Assembly (NCBI GenBank): GCA_046582185.1
Contig: JAYGEX010000040.1
Span: 1 to 64,000 of the forward strand
DNA from: GCA-002726655 sp046582185
Lineage (GTDB): Bacteria; Pseudomonadota; Gammaproteobacteria; Pseudomonadales; Azotimanducaceae
Direction of reading: 5' to 3'
Length of the DNA: 64,000 nt
The notes below the pieces were generated by a model. It ran no database searches, was not told where the DNA came from, and saw only the letters and a program-made list of their open reading frames with translations. This document shows positions 44,988 to 52,828 of this stretch, piece after piece. Each line of letters begins with the position of its first letter. Within the stretch, counting starts at the first letter, position 1. Made by a program: the position numbers and the translations under genes.

Positions 44988-45487
44988 TAGGAATTACCCA
45001 ACTTGGATTGATCAAATATAGTCTGCATGGCGCGAACGGAAAATCGGATACAAATAACGGCAAATCCAAAGGGCAGAATAGCCTGGCACATCCAGGTAGG
45101 CACGCTGGCAAAAGCGATGGTCTCGTCCTGATATTCGAGATTAACGTACTCAAATGAATACCAGGCAACAGTTCCACAAATGGCAGCAGAGAACAGGCCG
45201 GTAACTATCTGCAGTAGCCTCTGAAAGCGCTCAGGCAGAAATCGCGACAAGGCATCGATATTGATGTGGTTATTTTCCCTTGTGGCAACCATCCCCCCAA
45301 GAATGGCAACCCAGAGCACAAGGATGCGCAGAAATGACTCCGCCCACAAAAAACCACCATCGAAGACATTTCTTAATACGATCTGCAGAACTGCGAGCCC
45401 CAACATCGAGATCAGTGCAAAAACCAGGGCGGCATTCTCAAGCCACTGAATCCCGTTTACCCAGGGTCGTAAGATATCTTTTGTCAT
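44987..45487 (-). CDS. dctQ: TRAP transporter small permease (DctQ)
   Basis: The 166-residue protein has four TM helices typical of DctQ. FLRILVLWVAILGGMVATRE with the following NNHINIDAL is the family core. It bridges the binding protein and the DctM channel in the inner membrane. It starts 9 bp after the dctP stop and overlaps dctM. Confidence 0.93.
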   Translation of the reverse strand: MTKDILRPWVNGIQWLENAALVFALISMLGLAVLQIVLRNVFDGGFLWAESFLRILVLWVAILGGMVATRENNHINIDALSRFLPERFQRLLQIVTGLFSAAICGTVAWYSFEYVNLEYQDETIAFASVPTWMCQAILPFGFAVICIRFSVRAMQTIFDQSKLGNS

Positions 45488-45496
45488 AGGCAGGTC

Positions 45497-46558
45497 TTAC
45501 TCGCCAACAGAACTAACGACAGAAGTATTTTGCGCTCGAAACTCCATCAGCAAACCCTCATACAATTCAAGAGATTCACGGGTTATCTGACCGGATTCCA
45601 CCAGGTCTGTAACGGACTGATCTGCCAGTGCCCTCCAGGCAGGAATGTCTGATGCGTCCGGCTCAATGACTTTGATACCCTGGGCGACCAATGCATCGTA
45701 ACCCTTCTGATTATCGATCCGGTTCTCGGCATCAATTTTCTCATAGAGCGCATTCATCACAGTTAGGACAATTTTTTGATCGGCCGCAGATATTTTGGAA
45801 AATGTCTTCTCATCAACGGCCATGATTGAATAGATATAAATCAATGGCAGGTTCATCATGTAATCAACGTGGTTGTGCCACTGCAAGGCAAGGGCAACGA
45901 TCGGCGGAACTGCCACGGCATTAATCAACCCGGTTTGCAGGCCCGCTAGTACATCCGTAATGCTCAATGGGATTGGGCTGATATTGAAGGATTGCAGGAG
46001 CTGGGCCGAGATTGGGTCTCCATCCGGAACCCAGGCCTTAAGCGACTTAAGATCATCCACCGATTTCACAGGATCCTTGGACAGCAGATAGGCAAAGCCC
46101 GTCTCTGTGAGTCCAAAGCTGATAATGCCTGCCTTTGCCAGACCAGCGTTGATTCGCGTATCCATGCGTTTACGGATGAAATCAACTTCTTCAAATGAAC
46201 GAAATTGCAGCGGTAGATTGTAAATCTGCAGATCAGGATAGAACCTGGTGAGTGAACCCGCGGCAAAGCCCCCACCCTGCAACTGTCCAATCCGCATCTT
46301 TCTAAGCACGGTGTAATCATCTCCCTGTACGCCGCCGGGATAGATTTTGAATTTCACGCGACCCTCAGTCTGCTTTTCGATGTCCTTAGCGGCAAGTCTG
46401 AGTTGCTTCATCCAGGAAAGGCCATCGGGAGATATGGTCGCTATCTTGATAGTCTTGGCCTGAACCACAGGCAACATTGCAAATGAGACAAACATTACGA
46501 CGAAAAGCTTTCTAAATATAGCCACGTTCATCGAAACAGCGGGGGAAAACACATACAT
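45497..46558 (-). CDS. dctP: TRAP transporter substrate-binding protein (DctP/TatP-like)
   Basis: The 353-residue protein has a signal sequence ending at VVQA (about residue 34) and the DctP fold: TIKIATISPDGLSWMKQL, KIYPGGVQGDDYTVLRKM, GFAYLLSKDPVKSVDDLKSL and a helix-rich end. AAGGA lies 9 bp before ATG 46558. Such proteins capture organic anions in the periplasm. The TatT lipoprotein gene just upstream marks this as the TPAT type, in which TatT binds the binding protein, perhaps for hydrophobic ligands. The ligand is unknown. Confidence 0.92.
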   Translation of the reverse strand: MYVFSPAVSMNVAIFRKLFVVMFVSFAMLPVVQAKTIKIATISPDGLSWMKQLRLAAKDIEKQTEGRVKFKIYPGGVQGDDYTVLRKMRIGQLQGGGFAAGSLTRFYPDLQIYNLPLQFRSFEEVDFIRKRMDTRINAGLAKAGIISFGLTETGFAYLLSKDPVKSVDDLKSLKAWVPDGDPISAQLLQSFNISPIPLSITDVLAGLQTGLINAVAVPPIVALALQWHNHVDYMMNLPLIYIYSIMAVDEKTFSKISAADQKIVLTVMNALYEKIDAENRIDNQKGYDALVAQGIKVIEPDASDIPAWRALADQSVTDLVESGQITRESLELYEGLLMEFRAQNTSVVSSVGE

Positions 46559-46590
46559 GTAACAATTCCTTATTAAGAGATTGGAATATC

Positions 46591-47433
46591 TTAAAAATAG
46601 TCATTGGAGTCAGCCAGCAATTCCCTGGCTCGCTCCTGGGCAATTTTGTTGGTCAGCGTCATACCTTCTACGACAGGATCCGCAGCGACAACTTCATTAA
46701 GCAGCCGATCGTGAAGCTCCTGGTCAAAAATAAGACGCGCGTACTGCTCTGCGTATATCACTTTGGTCATCAGATACTCATTGGATGATAATTCCAGCGC
46801 TTTCTCAAAGTGATCTTTGCCTTTACCTGGATTACCGCCCATGGACGCAGGAAATACTGTTTCCAGGGCACCCATGTACAGATGTGGGCCGCCACTATCC
46901 CAGGACTCATCCAGTACGATCACCCGCTCCATTAGATATTTTACCTTGGATAATTCGGCAATGGCATTCCAGTCATCTGTATTTGCCTGAATCCAGCCAG
47001 CCCACGAGACCGCTGTGGCGTATGCCACCGGAACATCGGCTACCACCATGTCATCTACTGTTGTCTTGTATTCGGCAAAATCCAGGGAACGGAAGTCGCA
47101 CAGGCTTTTGCGGCTCACACAGGTCGCTCGCAGCGCATAATTAAATGACTTGGCGGTCAACAGTTTCGCACGCTCGCCATCTGTAAATATACTGTAGGCG
47201 CTGTTTAGCGAAGAAGCTGCCAATAACAAATCCTCACTATTCGGGCTGCTGCGCAGAAAGCTGTCGATGAGAAGCAGGTAAGCTGGAACACCCTCTTTCA
47301 CTGTATCAATATCATCGCTGTTCAAAATAGCATCGGCCAGGTCATTAGCCAGCTTTGAGGTTACCCCCGATACGAGATTGGCACAGCCTGATAAGCTTAA
47401 AACTGACAATATGATCAGTATCCTGGACTTCAT
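46591..47433 (-). CDS. tatT: TRAP-associated TatT lipoprotein
   Basis: The 280-residue product starts with a lipoprotein signal and lipobox (LSLSGC, Cys17). Helical TPR-like repeats follow (AYLLLIDSFLRSSPNSEDLL, AAVSWAGWIQ-like, LYMGALETVFPASMGGNPGK) in the pattern of the TatT/Tp0956 family (PF16811). TatT forms a complex with the TRAP binding protein and has a pore-like groove. It is upstream of dctP in the same unit. An earlier in-frame start at 47592 is unlikely: the lipobox fits ATG 47433 (47445 is also possible). Confidence 0.88.
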   Translation of the reverse strand: MKSRILIILSVLSLSGCANLVSGVTSKLANDLADAILNSDDIDTVKEGVPAYLLLIDSFLRSSPNSEDLLLAASSLNSAYSIFTDGERAKLLTAKSFNYALRATCVSRKSLCDFRSLDFAEYKTTVDDMVVADVPVAYATAVSWAGWIQANTDDWNAIAELSKVKYLMERVIVLDESWDSGGPHLYMGALETVFPASMGGNPGKGKDHFEKALELSSNEYLMTKVIYAEQYARLIFDQELHDRLLNEVVAADPVVEGMTLTNKIAQERARELLADSNDYF

Positions 47434-47593
47434 AAGATCAAACATTCCACTTGTCTCTCGAGAATTTATTGCCTGGCCAGAACTTTTGCAGTGAGCCGGA
47501 TAAGCTAACACAAACATCATGGTGGACATCGAAAAAGATGTAATTGTACCCCAGCCTTGTGAACACCTGCTAGAGACCTGCTTAACAGACACG

Positions 47594-48306
47594 CTATATT
47601 CTGATAACCCCCTTACAGCTGGGGAAGTTCATGCAAACCCAGAAGCACTTGCCTTCATTTCTGCCCTTCACGGCTGTTCTCATTTGCATTTGATGTCCGC
47701 ATTTCGGGCAATTCCCTGGAGACGCAGTGCGAAGCAGAAGATTATCAACGCTCTCCCTGATCTCCGCTTGCGAAATATTGTTCACCAGGGGGAATTCAAT
47801 GAGCGGAATACCAACGCTTTGAAACACATCCTTCAGGAAGTCACTATATTGACTGAAACTTGCCCCTGCGCCCTTTAGCTGGATGCCGCAGAAGGCTGTC
47901 ATTTCATCTCTTTCACAGATCAGGAACTGTATGCGCTTGCCACGCAATAACAAGTCATGCTCTTCAACGCGGATAAAGGAATCCAGCTGCACTTCAGTAA
48001 ATATCCTGTATTTACCTTGCAGTACCAACTCCAGATTCTCATAAAAGTTGCAATAAACCTCATCAAACAAATGCGCCTTCAACAGGAAGGCAGATTCGTT
48101 TTCCGTCGCCGCGCTCGCAGGCTTGTTGCCATTTGGCTGTATTGATGAGACATCGGCTCCGGAGCAGCGACCTGTTTAATTTCCTTAAATTCCTCCAGAT
48201 CCGAGAGGTCGGCATCGTGGAATGCTTCTATTTCACGCCTCCTCAGATATCGCAACAGCATCACGAAGCCAATCACCAGCAGCAAGAACAATATAAAGCC
48301 CGACAT
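47594..48306 (-). pseudogene. DUF2726 membrane-anchored zinc-ribbon protein, one-base shift
   Basis: From 48306 the first frame gives an N-terminal TM helix (GFILFLLLVIGFVMLLRYL) and a linker up to about KQVAAPEP. The second frame, which ends at 47594, reads ENESAFLLKAHLFDEVYCNF, LELVLQGKYRIFTEVQLDSF (the DUF2726 core) and a topoisomerase-type Cys4 zinc ribbon (CPKCGHQM...CMNFPSCKG). The span is 713 bp, one short of whole codons, and adding a single G near GAGCCG (about 48150) joins the two. Either a real shift or a sequence error. Confidence 0.7.
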
Positions 48307-48435
48307 TACCCTCTCAGTCTGTATTCAGATTTCAGTTAGAGGATGGCAAATCAATATGTTTATCACAAGATTATTTCATCGAGAGATTTACTGTGGGTAT
48401 GATGGGTCACAACAGAAATGTACATGGAGGATCAA

Positions 48436-49245
48436 ATGGGTACTCGACTGGAAGGCAAGGTCGCAATTGTCACTGGTGCTGGCCAAACCCCGGGGCAAAC
48501 CATCGGCAATGGACGGGCAACGGCATTATTGTTCGCGAGAGAGGGTGCGACTGTAATGTTAGTGGACAAAAATATTGGCTCCGCTGAAGAGACTCTGGCG
48601 CTATTCAAGGATGAAGGCCTGGATGGCTTCGCACATGAGGCAGATGTTTCATCTGAACAGGACTGCATTGCGATTATGGAGAAATGCATGGCGCAGTATG
48701 GTCAGATCGATATCTTACAGAACAATGTGGGCATAGGATTCCGCGACGCTGGTCTCACTAAATTAAAGGAGGAAGACTGGAGCAACATCATGGATGTGAA
48801 CCTGAAGAGCATGTTCTTTACCTGCAAACATGTGGTTCCGTATATGAGGGAGCGGAGCTGCGGGTCAATCATTAATATATCTTCGGTCGCGGCCATCGCC
48901 TCAACGGGCATGACGGGCATGGTCGCCTACAAGGTATCCAAGGCCGGCGTCATGGCATTAACGCAGAATGCCGCCATGGCAAATGCTCGCTTTGGCATTC
49001 GCGCCAATTGTATCTTGCCCGGACTGATGAATACGCCCATGGCCATCGAGGGCTATAGCACCTCACTTGGAAAGCCGAGGGAGCAAGTCATTGCGGCTCG
49101 CGATGCACGGGTGCCGCTGAATAACAAGATGGGCACAGGATGGGACGTCGCTTATGCCAGCGTTTTCCTCGCCAGTGAAGAAGCGAAATTTATTACCGGC
49201 GTAAACCTACCGGTGGATGGTGGGCAAAGTATCAGGATTGGATAG
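48436..49245 (+). CDS. SDR-family oxidoreductase
   Basis: The 269-residue Rossmann protein has VAIVTGAGQTPGQTIGNGRA near residue 10 (an extended Gly motif), NNVGIGF, a Ser-Tyr-Lys triad in INISSVAAIA and YKVSKAG, and the C-terminal ITGVNLPVDGGQS. It is a classical NAD(P)-dependent dehydrogenase of unknown substrate, with 3-oxoacyl-reductase-like ends. GGAGG at 48426-48430 gives the start at 48436. It stands alone. Confidence 0.92.
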   Translation: MGTRLEGKVAIVTGAGQTPGQTIGNGRATALLFAREGATVMLVDKNIGSAEETLALFKDEGLDGFAHEADVSSEQDCIAIMEKCMAQYGQIDILQNNVGIGFRDAGLTKLKEEDWSNIMDVNLKSMFFTCKHVVPYMRERSCGSIINISSVAAIASTGMTGMVAYKVSKAGVMALTQNAAMANARFGIRANCILPGLMNTPMAIEGYSTSLGKPREQVIAARDARVPLNNKMGTGWDVAYASVFLASEEAKFITGVNLPVDGGQSIRIG

Positions 49246-49313
49246 CCCGAATCACCGACAGGACATGGGCGAAGCGGCGCGCGAAAACGCCGTAAGTCGT
49301 GCCCGGCTCCCGC

Positions 49314-49895
49314 TTATTGTAAATGGAAATGTTCGTTCAGGGTAATCACAGACTTTTCCCCAGAACTGGCAGCCATAAATCGACTGATACTGGTGTAGTT
49401 TGGATTAAAGAACATCCGTGGCTCGAAACCGATCACGTGAGCCGCCCAGACATTGATGACACCACCGTGGCAGGTAACCGCAACACGTTTGCCCCTGTTC
49501 TCATCGATAATGGCACTAAGGGTCTCGATCACACCATCACGGAATCCAGCAAAATCAATGCCTTCAGGGCTGCCGCTCATAAGCTTTTTCCAACGCTCGT
49601 AATCCAGCTCTTTCAGCTCTTCTACAGGAATATAGTGTCCCGCGTCGCGATCATATTCAGCGACACCATCACGTACTTCAATTTCCAGGTTCTTCAGTGC
49701 CGCCAATGGTTCTGCAGTCTGATAGGCCCTGTTCATCGGACTGGAGTACAAGCGATCAATTTTATGATCCTTCAGCCAGTCTGCTACCTTTCTCGCCTGG
49801 GAATGCCCTATCTCTGAAAGAGGTGGATTAGCCGGTGTTCCATCTTTGTTGATGACTTTTTCCGGTAGGCCATGACGAATGAGTATTAACTCCAT
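49314..49895 (-). CDS. Histidine phosphatase family protein
   Basis: The 193-residue protein has the phosphoglycerate-mutase-like core: LILIRHGLPE with the phospho-His, RLYSSPMNRAYQTAEPLA, and VAVTCHGGVINVW with the second catalytic His. It removes phosphate from a small metabolite or protein; the target cannot be inferred. Tandem 15-bp repeats lie just upstream. Confidence 0.92.
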   Translation of the reverse strand: MELILIRHGLPEKVINKDGTPANPPLSEIGHSQARKVADWLKDHKIDRLYSSPMNRAYQTAEPLAALKNLEIEVRDGVAEYDRDAGHYIPVEELKELDYERWKKLMSGSPEGIDFAGFRDGVIETLSAIIDENRGKRVAVTCHGGVINVWAAHVIGFEPRMFFNPNYTSISRFMAASSGEKSVITLNEHFHLQ

Positions 49896-49926
49896 AATTG
49901 ATTTCCAAATGATTGAGGAGAAGCTT

Positions 49927-50031
49927 GTCTATGAATCGCTTCTTTATGAAAGGCCTATTGAAGAACTGCCGATTGAATAACTGCTTGTTGAAGAACTGCT
50001 CGTTGAAGAACTGCTCGTTGAAGAAACCATG
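49927..50031. repeat. Seven-unit 15-bp tandem repeat
   Basis: Seven units of 15 bp follow one another (49927-49941, 49942-49956, 49957-49971, 49972-49986, 49987-50001, 50002-50016, 50017-50031). The inner ones are closest: GTTGAAGAACTGCTC occurs twice in tandem, preceded by ATTGAAGAACTGCCG and ATTGAATAACTGCTT. In the plus frame it would encode a VEELL-like repeat, but one unit has a stop (TAA). It lies between the phosphatase start and the exbD terminator. Confidence 0.8.
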
Positions 50032-50090
50032 CTGGTGAGGATATCAATCAGCTCAGAATAGCGAGCCACATGAGCAAAGTCCTAAAACAA

Positions 50091-50113
50091 ACTACCCGCA
50101 AAAAGCGGGTAGT
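50091..50113 (-). terminator. Intrinsic terminator of exbD
   Basis: A perfect 9-bp stem (ACTACCCGC 50091-50099, loop of A, GCGGGTAGT 50105-50113) is followed on the minus strand by TTTGTTTT. It lies 29 bp past the exbD stop. Confidence 0.85.
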
Positions 50114-50142
50114 AAGAAACGAATGCAAATTGATCTATCCGC

Positions 50143-50544
50143 TCAAGTGGCGGCGATAGAAACGTTATAAATACCAGCCTGGCGAGCAGCATCCATGACG
50201 TGAATCATGATGTTCGTTGTGCTCTTGGGGTGTGGTTGGACAACAACAGGTGCATCTGGATTTTCAGCATGCAATCTTTCGATATTTGCTCGAACCGATC
50301 TGAAATCAATATCACGGCCACGAATCTTAATGCGGTCACGACTGGTAATCTGTACCACGATACTCTGCTTATCCGCGTCTTTTACGTTCTGATTCTTATC
50401 GGGACTATTAACGTCGATGCCCATCTCTTTCACAAAGGTCGCGGTGACGATGAAAAAGATCAGCATGATGAACACCACGTCCAACATTGGGGTCAGATCA
50501 ATTTCTTCTTCTTCTTCAATTTGTGTATTAACCAGCCTTCGCAC
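50143..50544 (-). CDS. exbD: ExbD/TolR-family biopolymer transport protein
   Basis: The protein (about 133 residues) has one N-terminal TM helix preceded by EEEEEIDLTPMLDVVFIMLI, with the conserved Asp of the TolR/ExbD proton path, then a periplasmic domain (MGIDVNSPDKNQ...VVVQPHPKSTTNIMIHVMD). ExbD works with ExbB to energise TonB or Tol systems. No exbB is in the window. The frame opens at a TTG (50550), but the GGAG at 50552-50555 lies at a normal distance only from GTG 50544. A RAYT gene is directly upstream on the same strand. Confidence 0.92.
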   Translation of the reverse strand: MRRLVNTQIEEEEEIDLTPMLDVVFIMLIFFIVTATFVKEMGIDVNSPDKNQNVKDADKQSIVVQITSRDRIKIRGRDIDFRSVRANIERLHAENPDAPVVVQPHPKSTTNIMIHVMDAARQAGIYNVSIAAT

Positions 50545-50660
50545 TGCCAATCTCCTGACGTTATGATTTTAATAATTGTTATTCATTACCTGGAACGAAG
50601 AATACCGTGTCTTAGCCACGGTTACAAACTCGTATACAGACCTAAAACCAGCCTGCCCAT

Positions 50661-51503
50661 TCAGCCTGCATTAACGACCTTGCTGACGGTGGTGTAGTGC
50701 AGCCCCAGATGTTCGCCTATTTCCATGAGGGTATAGGAATAATCATCGTGAGCGCTACGAATCAGATCATTTCGATCAATCCGGGATCCAGATGCTACGT
50801 TCTTGAACATAGCATTAAGGCTACGTCGCCGCTTTGCCTGCTTTGGCCCTCTCTTGGCCATCTTCTCACCATTCAGTATCGGCTGCATCTTGCTCAAAAA
50901 TCGGGGACTACCGAGTAACACCTGAAAGCTTCGCTTGTCCAGCGGCGAGTCTTCACCGATTCCATCTTTTACAAAATTCTTATACTTCTTCTGGCCGGTC
51001 TTCAGCTTCTTGCTAAAGTGACCAAGTACAGAGTCGGCATGCAGAAATGCAGGCGTCTTAACCTCACCTGCCATTGCGCGATGGCTGCTCCAGCGATATG
51101 CATTTAGCGTCTTGGTTGAACCTGTTCTTACCGGGTTGAGTACGACATGCCTGCACAGGGGCAACAGATAGTTTTCCTTCTCAAACAATACACTCTTGAA
51201 CCTACCCTGGAAGATAGGACCTTCCTCTGCATGTCTTCGATTGTAATGTTGAGTATAGACACCATTTAACTGACGCATGCCTTTCGAGAGATTTGCATCG
51301 GGAATTTCAACAATCAGATGATAGTGTCCGTTCATGAGCACGTAGCTATGAAGTAACCAACCAAAGCGTTGAACCACATTATCGACAACGTTAAGAAATA
51401 CTACGCGATCATCGTTGTCCCGAAAAACAGTTCGTCCTTTCGTTCCCCGACTCGTCACATGGTAACAAGCACCTGGAAACTCTATTCGAACTGGTCTGGA
51501 CAT
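50661..51503 (-). CDS. REP-associated tyrosine transposase (RAYT)
   Basis: The 280-residue protein has the Y1_Tnp HUH nuclease core: GACYHVTSRGTKGRTVFRD, LMNGHYHLIVE with the HUH pair His60 and His62, and catalytic Tyr87 in TQHYNRRH. FQGRFKSVLFEKENYLLPLC and NPVRTGSTKTLNAYRWSSH follow. The C terminus adds a helix-turn-helix (LGLHYTTVSKVVNAG). RAYTs are domesticated single-copy transposases that spread short palindromic REP/REPIN repeats. The start at 51503 has AGGG 6 bp upstream; longer frames exist. The 19-bp repeat pair sits 178 bp upstream. Confidence 0.93.
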   Translation of the reverse strand: MSRPVRIEFPGACYHVTSRGTKGRTVFRDNDDRVVFLNVVDNVVQRFGWLLHSYVLMNGHYHLIVEIPDANLSKGMRQLNGVYTQHYNRRHAEEGPIFQGRFKSVLFEKENYLLPLCRHVVLNPVRTGSTKTLNAYRWSSHRAMAGEVKTPAFLHADSVLGHFSKKLKTGQKKYKNFVKDGIGEDSPLDKRSFQVLLGSPRFLSKMQPILNGEKMAKRGPKQAKRRRSLNAMFKNVASGSRIDRNDLIRSAHDDYSYTLMEIGEHLGLHYTTVSKVVNAG

Positions 51504-51680
51504 ATTCGGCCCTAATCTTTTTAATGCTGGGTGACCGTCCAACATCTCACTCATCGAACGACGCAAAAATAATAACCCCGCCTCGAATCAAGAACAAGTC
51601 TTATCCTGAATTTTTATACGAAATCCTCCTTGACGCCGGGCAGTTTCTGTTAGTACCTTTTAGCACTTGGATTTTGTGAT

Positions 51681-51826
51681 TAGCCAGTTCCTGTCCGGGA
51701 AGTACAAAATTTGAGCTGATTTCGCAGCACCTCAATAATGTTAGGCATTGAGATCAGTCACATACAAAAGACATCAGACTCGCGGGCGGGCGTCGGCGGT
51801 CTTGGTTTCCGGACAAGAACTAGCTA
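51681..51826. repeat. Inverted pair of REP-like repeats beside the RAYT gene
   Basis: A reverse copy (TAGCCAGTTCCTGTCCGG, 51681-51698) and a forward copy (TCCGGACAAGAACTAGCTA, 51808-51826) face each other across 109 bp. They lie in the 313-bp gap upstream of the RAYT. The arrangement resembles a REPIN; no other gene is in the gap. Confidence 0.6.
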
Positions 51827-51879
51827 ATTCGTAGAATTTCAGATTTACCAATTTTGTTAACTAACCAGGGAGAGAGAAA

Positions 51880-52386
51880 ATGGCCGTAGATAAATTCCCG
51901 ATTGAAGCTGGACATATCATGATGTTCGCGCGATCTGTCGGAGACACCAATGAAATTTACTACAATGCTGAGTATGCTAAGGGGACAGAACCCGGCGCAG
52001 TTATCGCACCACCGACCTTTGTTCAATCGAGTGCACAATTCGATCCAGACTACTTTTTGAGGCCTAAAATAGGTGAGGAATGGTTTGGCTCAGGAAAGGA
52101 AGCAACAGGAATCACCAAACGAGAAGGCAGTGGTGGTGGCGGAGGAGGTGGCGGCCTACACGCGGAGCAACATTATGAATACCACAAACAACTTCAGGCA
52201 GGGGATGTGTTGACTGCAAAGAGCAAAGCAGGCAAGACCTGGGAAAAAGAAGGTCGACGCGGCGGAAAGCTCACTTTTAGCGAATCGGTGACTGAATATT
52301 TCAATCAGGACGGAGAGTTAGTAGTCACTGCTACTGGCGTTGGTGTACGAACTGAGCGACCTGCCACTTCTGGCGACGACAAATAG
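51880..52386 (+). CDS. MaoC-like dehydratase, N-domain subunit (FAS1-like)
   Basis: The 168-residue hot-dog protein has the FAS1-type dehydratase pattern: GHIMMFARSVGDTNEIYYNA, AVIAPPTFVQSSAQFDP and a glycine run followed by LHAEQHYEYHKQLQAGD. The equivalent of the catalytic Asp is present (Asp22), but the His five residues on is Tyr27, so it is probably the structural subunit. It is paired with a catalytic MaoC gene 19 bp downstream and starts after an AGGGAGAG ribosome-binding site. Such pairs hydrate enoyl-CoA or dehydrate 3-hydroxyacyl thioesters. Confidence 0.9.
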   Translation: MAVDKFPIEAGHIMMFARSVGDTNEIYYNAEYAKGTEPGAVIAPPTFVQSSAQFDPDYFLRPKIGEEWFGSGKEATGITKREGSGGGGGGGGLHAEQHYEYHKQLQAGDVLTAKSKAGKTWEKEGRRGGKLTFSESVTEYFNQDGELVVTATGVGVRTERPATSGDDK

Positions 52387-52405
52387 ACTTTACTGGAGGT
52401 AAGAA

Positions 52406-52828
52406 ATGTCATTAAAAGCAAGTGAACTAAAGGTTGGAGACACCTATTCGGAAGAAGTCTGCAAGAACCTCTCGCGCACCCAGATAGTACAATACGCTGG
52501 CGCTTCGGGAGACTACAATCCCCTGCACAGCGATGAACTATTCACGACAAAAATTGCGGGATACCCCTCAGTATTCGCACATGGAATGTTGTCCATGGGC
52601 ATGACCGGAAAAATGTTAACCAACTATGTCGGTGATGGTCGCCTGACAAAATTCGGCGTTCGATTTACGTCCCAGGTTTTTCCCGGTGCAACCTTAACGG
52701 CAAAGGCAACGATCTCTGATATTCGTGAGGAAGACGGCGTATCTTATGCAGATATCGCAATCTCCACCACCGATGAAGAGGGAACCGAAGTCATCAAAGG
52801 TAACGCAATTGCAAGGTTAGATGCCTAG
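52406..52828 (+). CDS. MaoC-family (R)-enoyl-CoA hydratase, catalytic subunit
   Basis: The 140-residue protein has the R-hydratase motif YAGASGDYNPLHSD with Asp36 and His41, then GYPSVFAHGMLSMG. It would hydrate trans-2-enoyl-CoA to (R)-3-hydroxyacyl-CoA together with the upstream subunit. TGGAGG lies upstream of the ATG. Its end overlaps the end of the convergent DUF255 gene by 4 bp. Confidence 0.92.
   Translation: MSLKASELKVGDTYSEEVCKNLSRTQIVQYAGASGDYNPLHSDELFTTKIAGYPSVFAHGMLSMGMTGKMLTNYVGDGRLTKFGVRFTSQVFPGATLTAKATISDIREEDGVSYADIAISTTDEEGTEVIKGNAIARLDA

Noticed and set aside
49927..50031. 15-bp repeat as a CRISPR array
   Set aside because: The units are contiguous with no spacers and no cas genes are present.
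52128..52155. Eight-glycine run in the MaoC-like subunit as an artefact
   Set aside because: The frame stays open and the glycine loop before LHAEQ is normal in this family.
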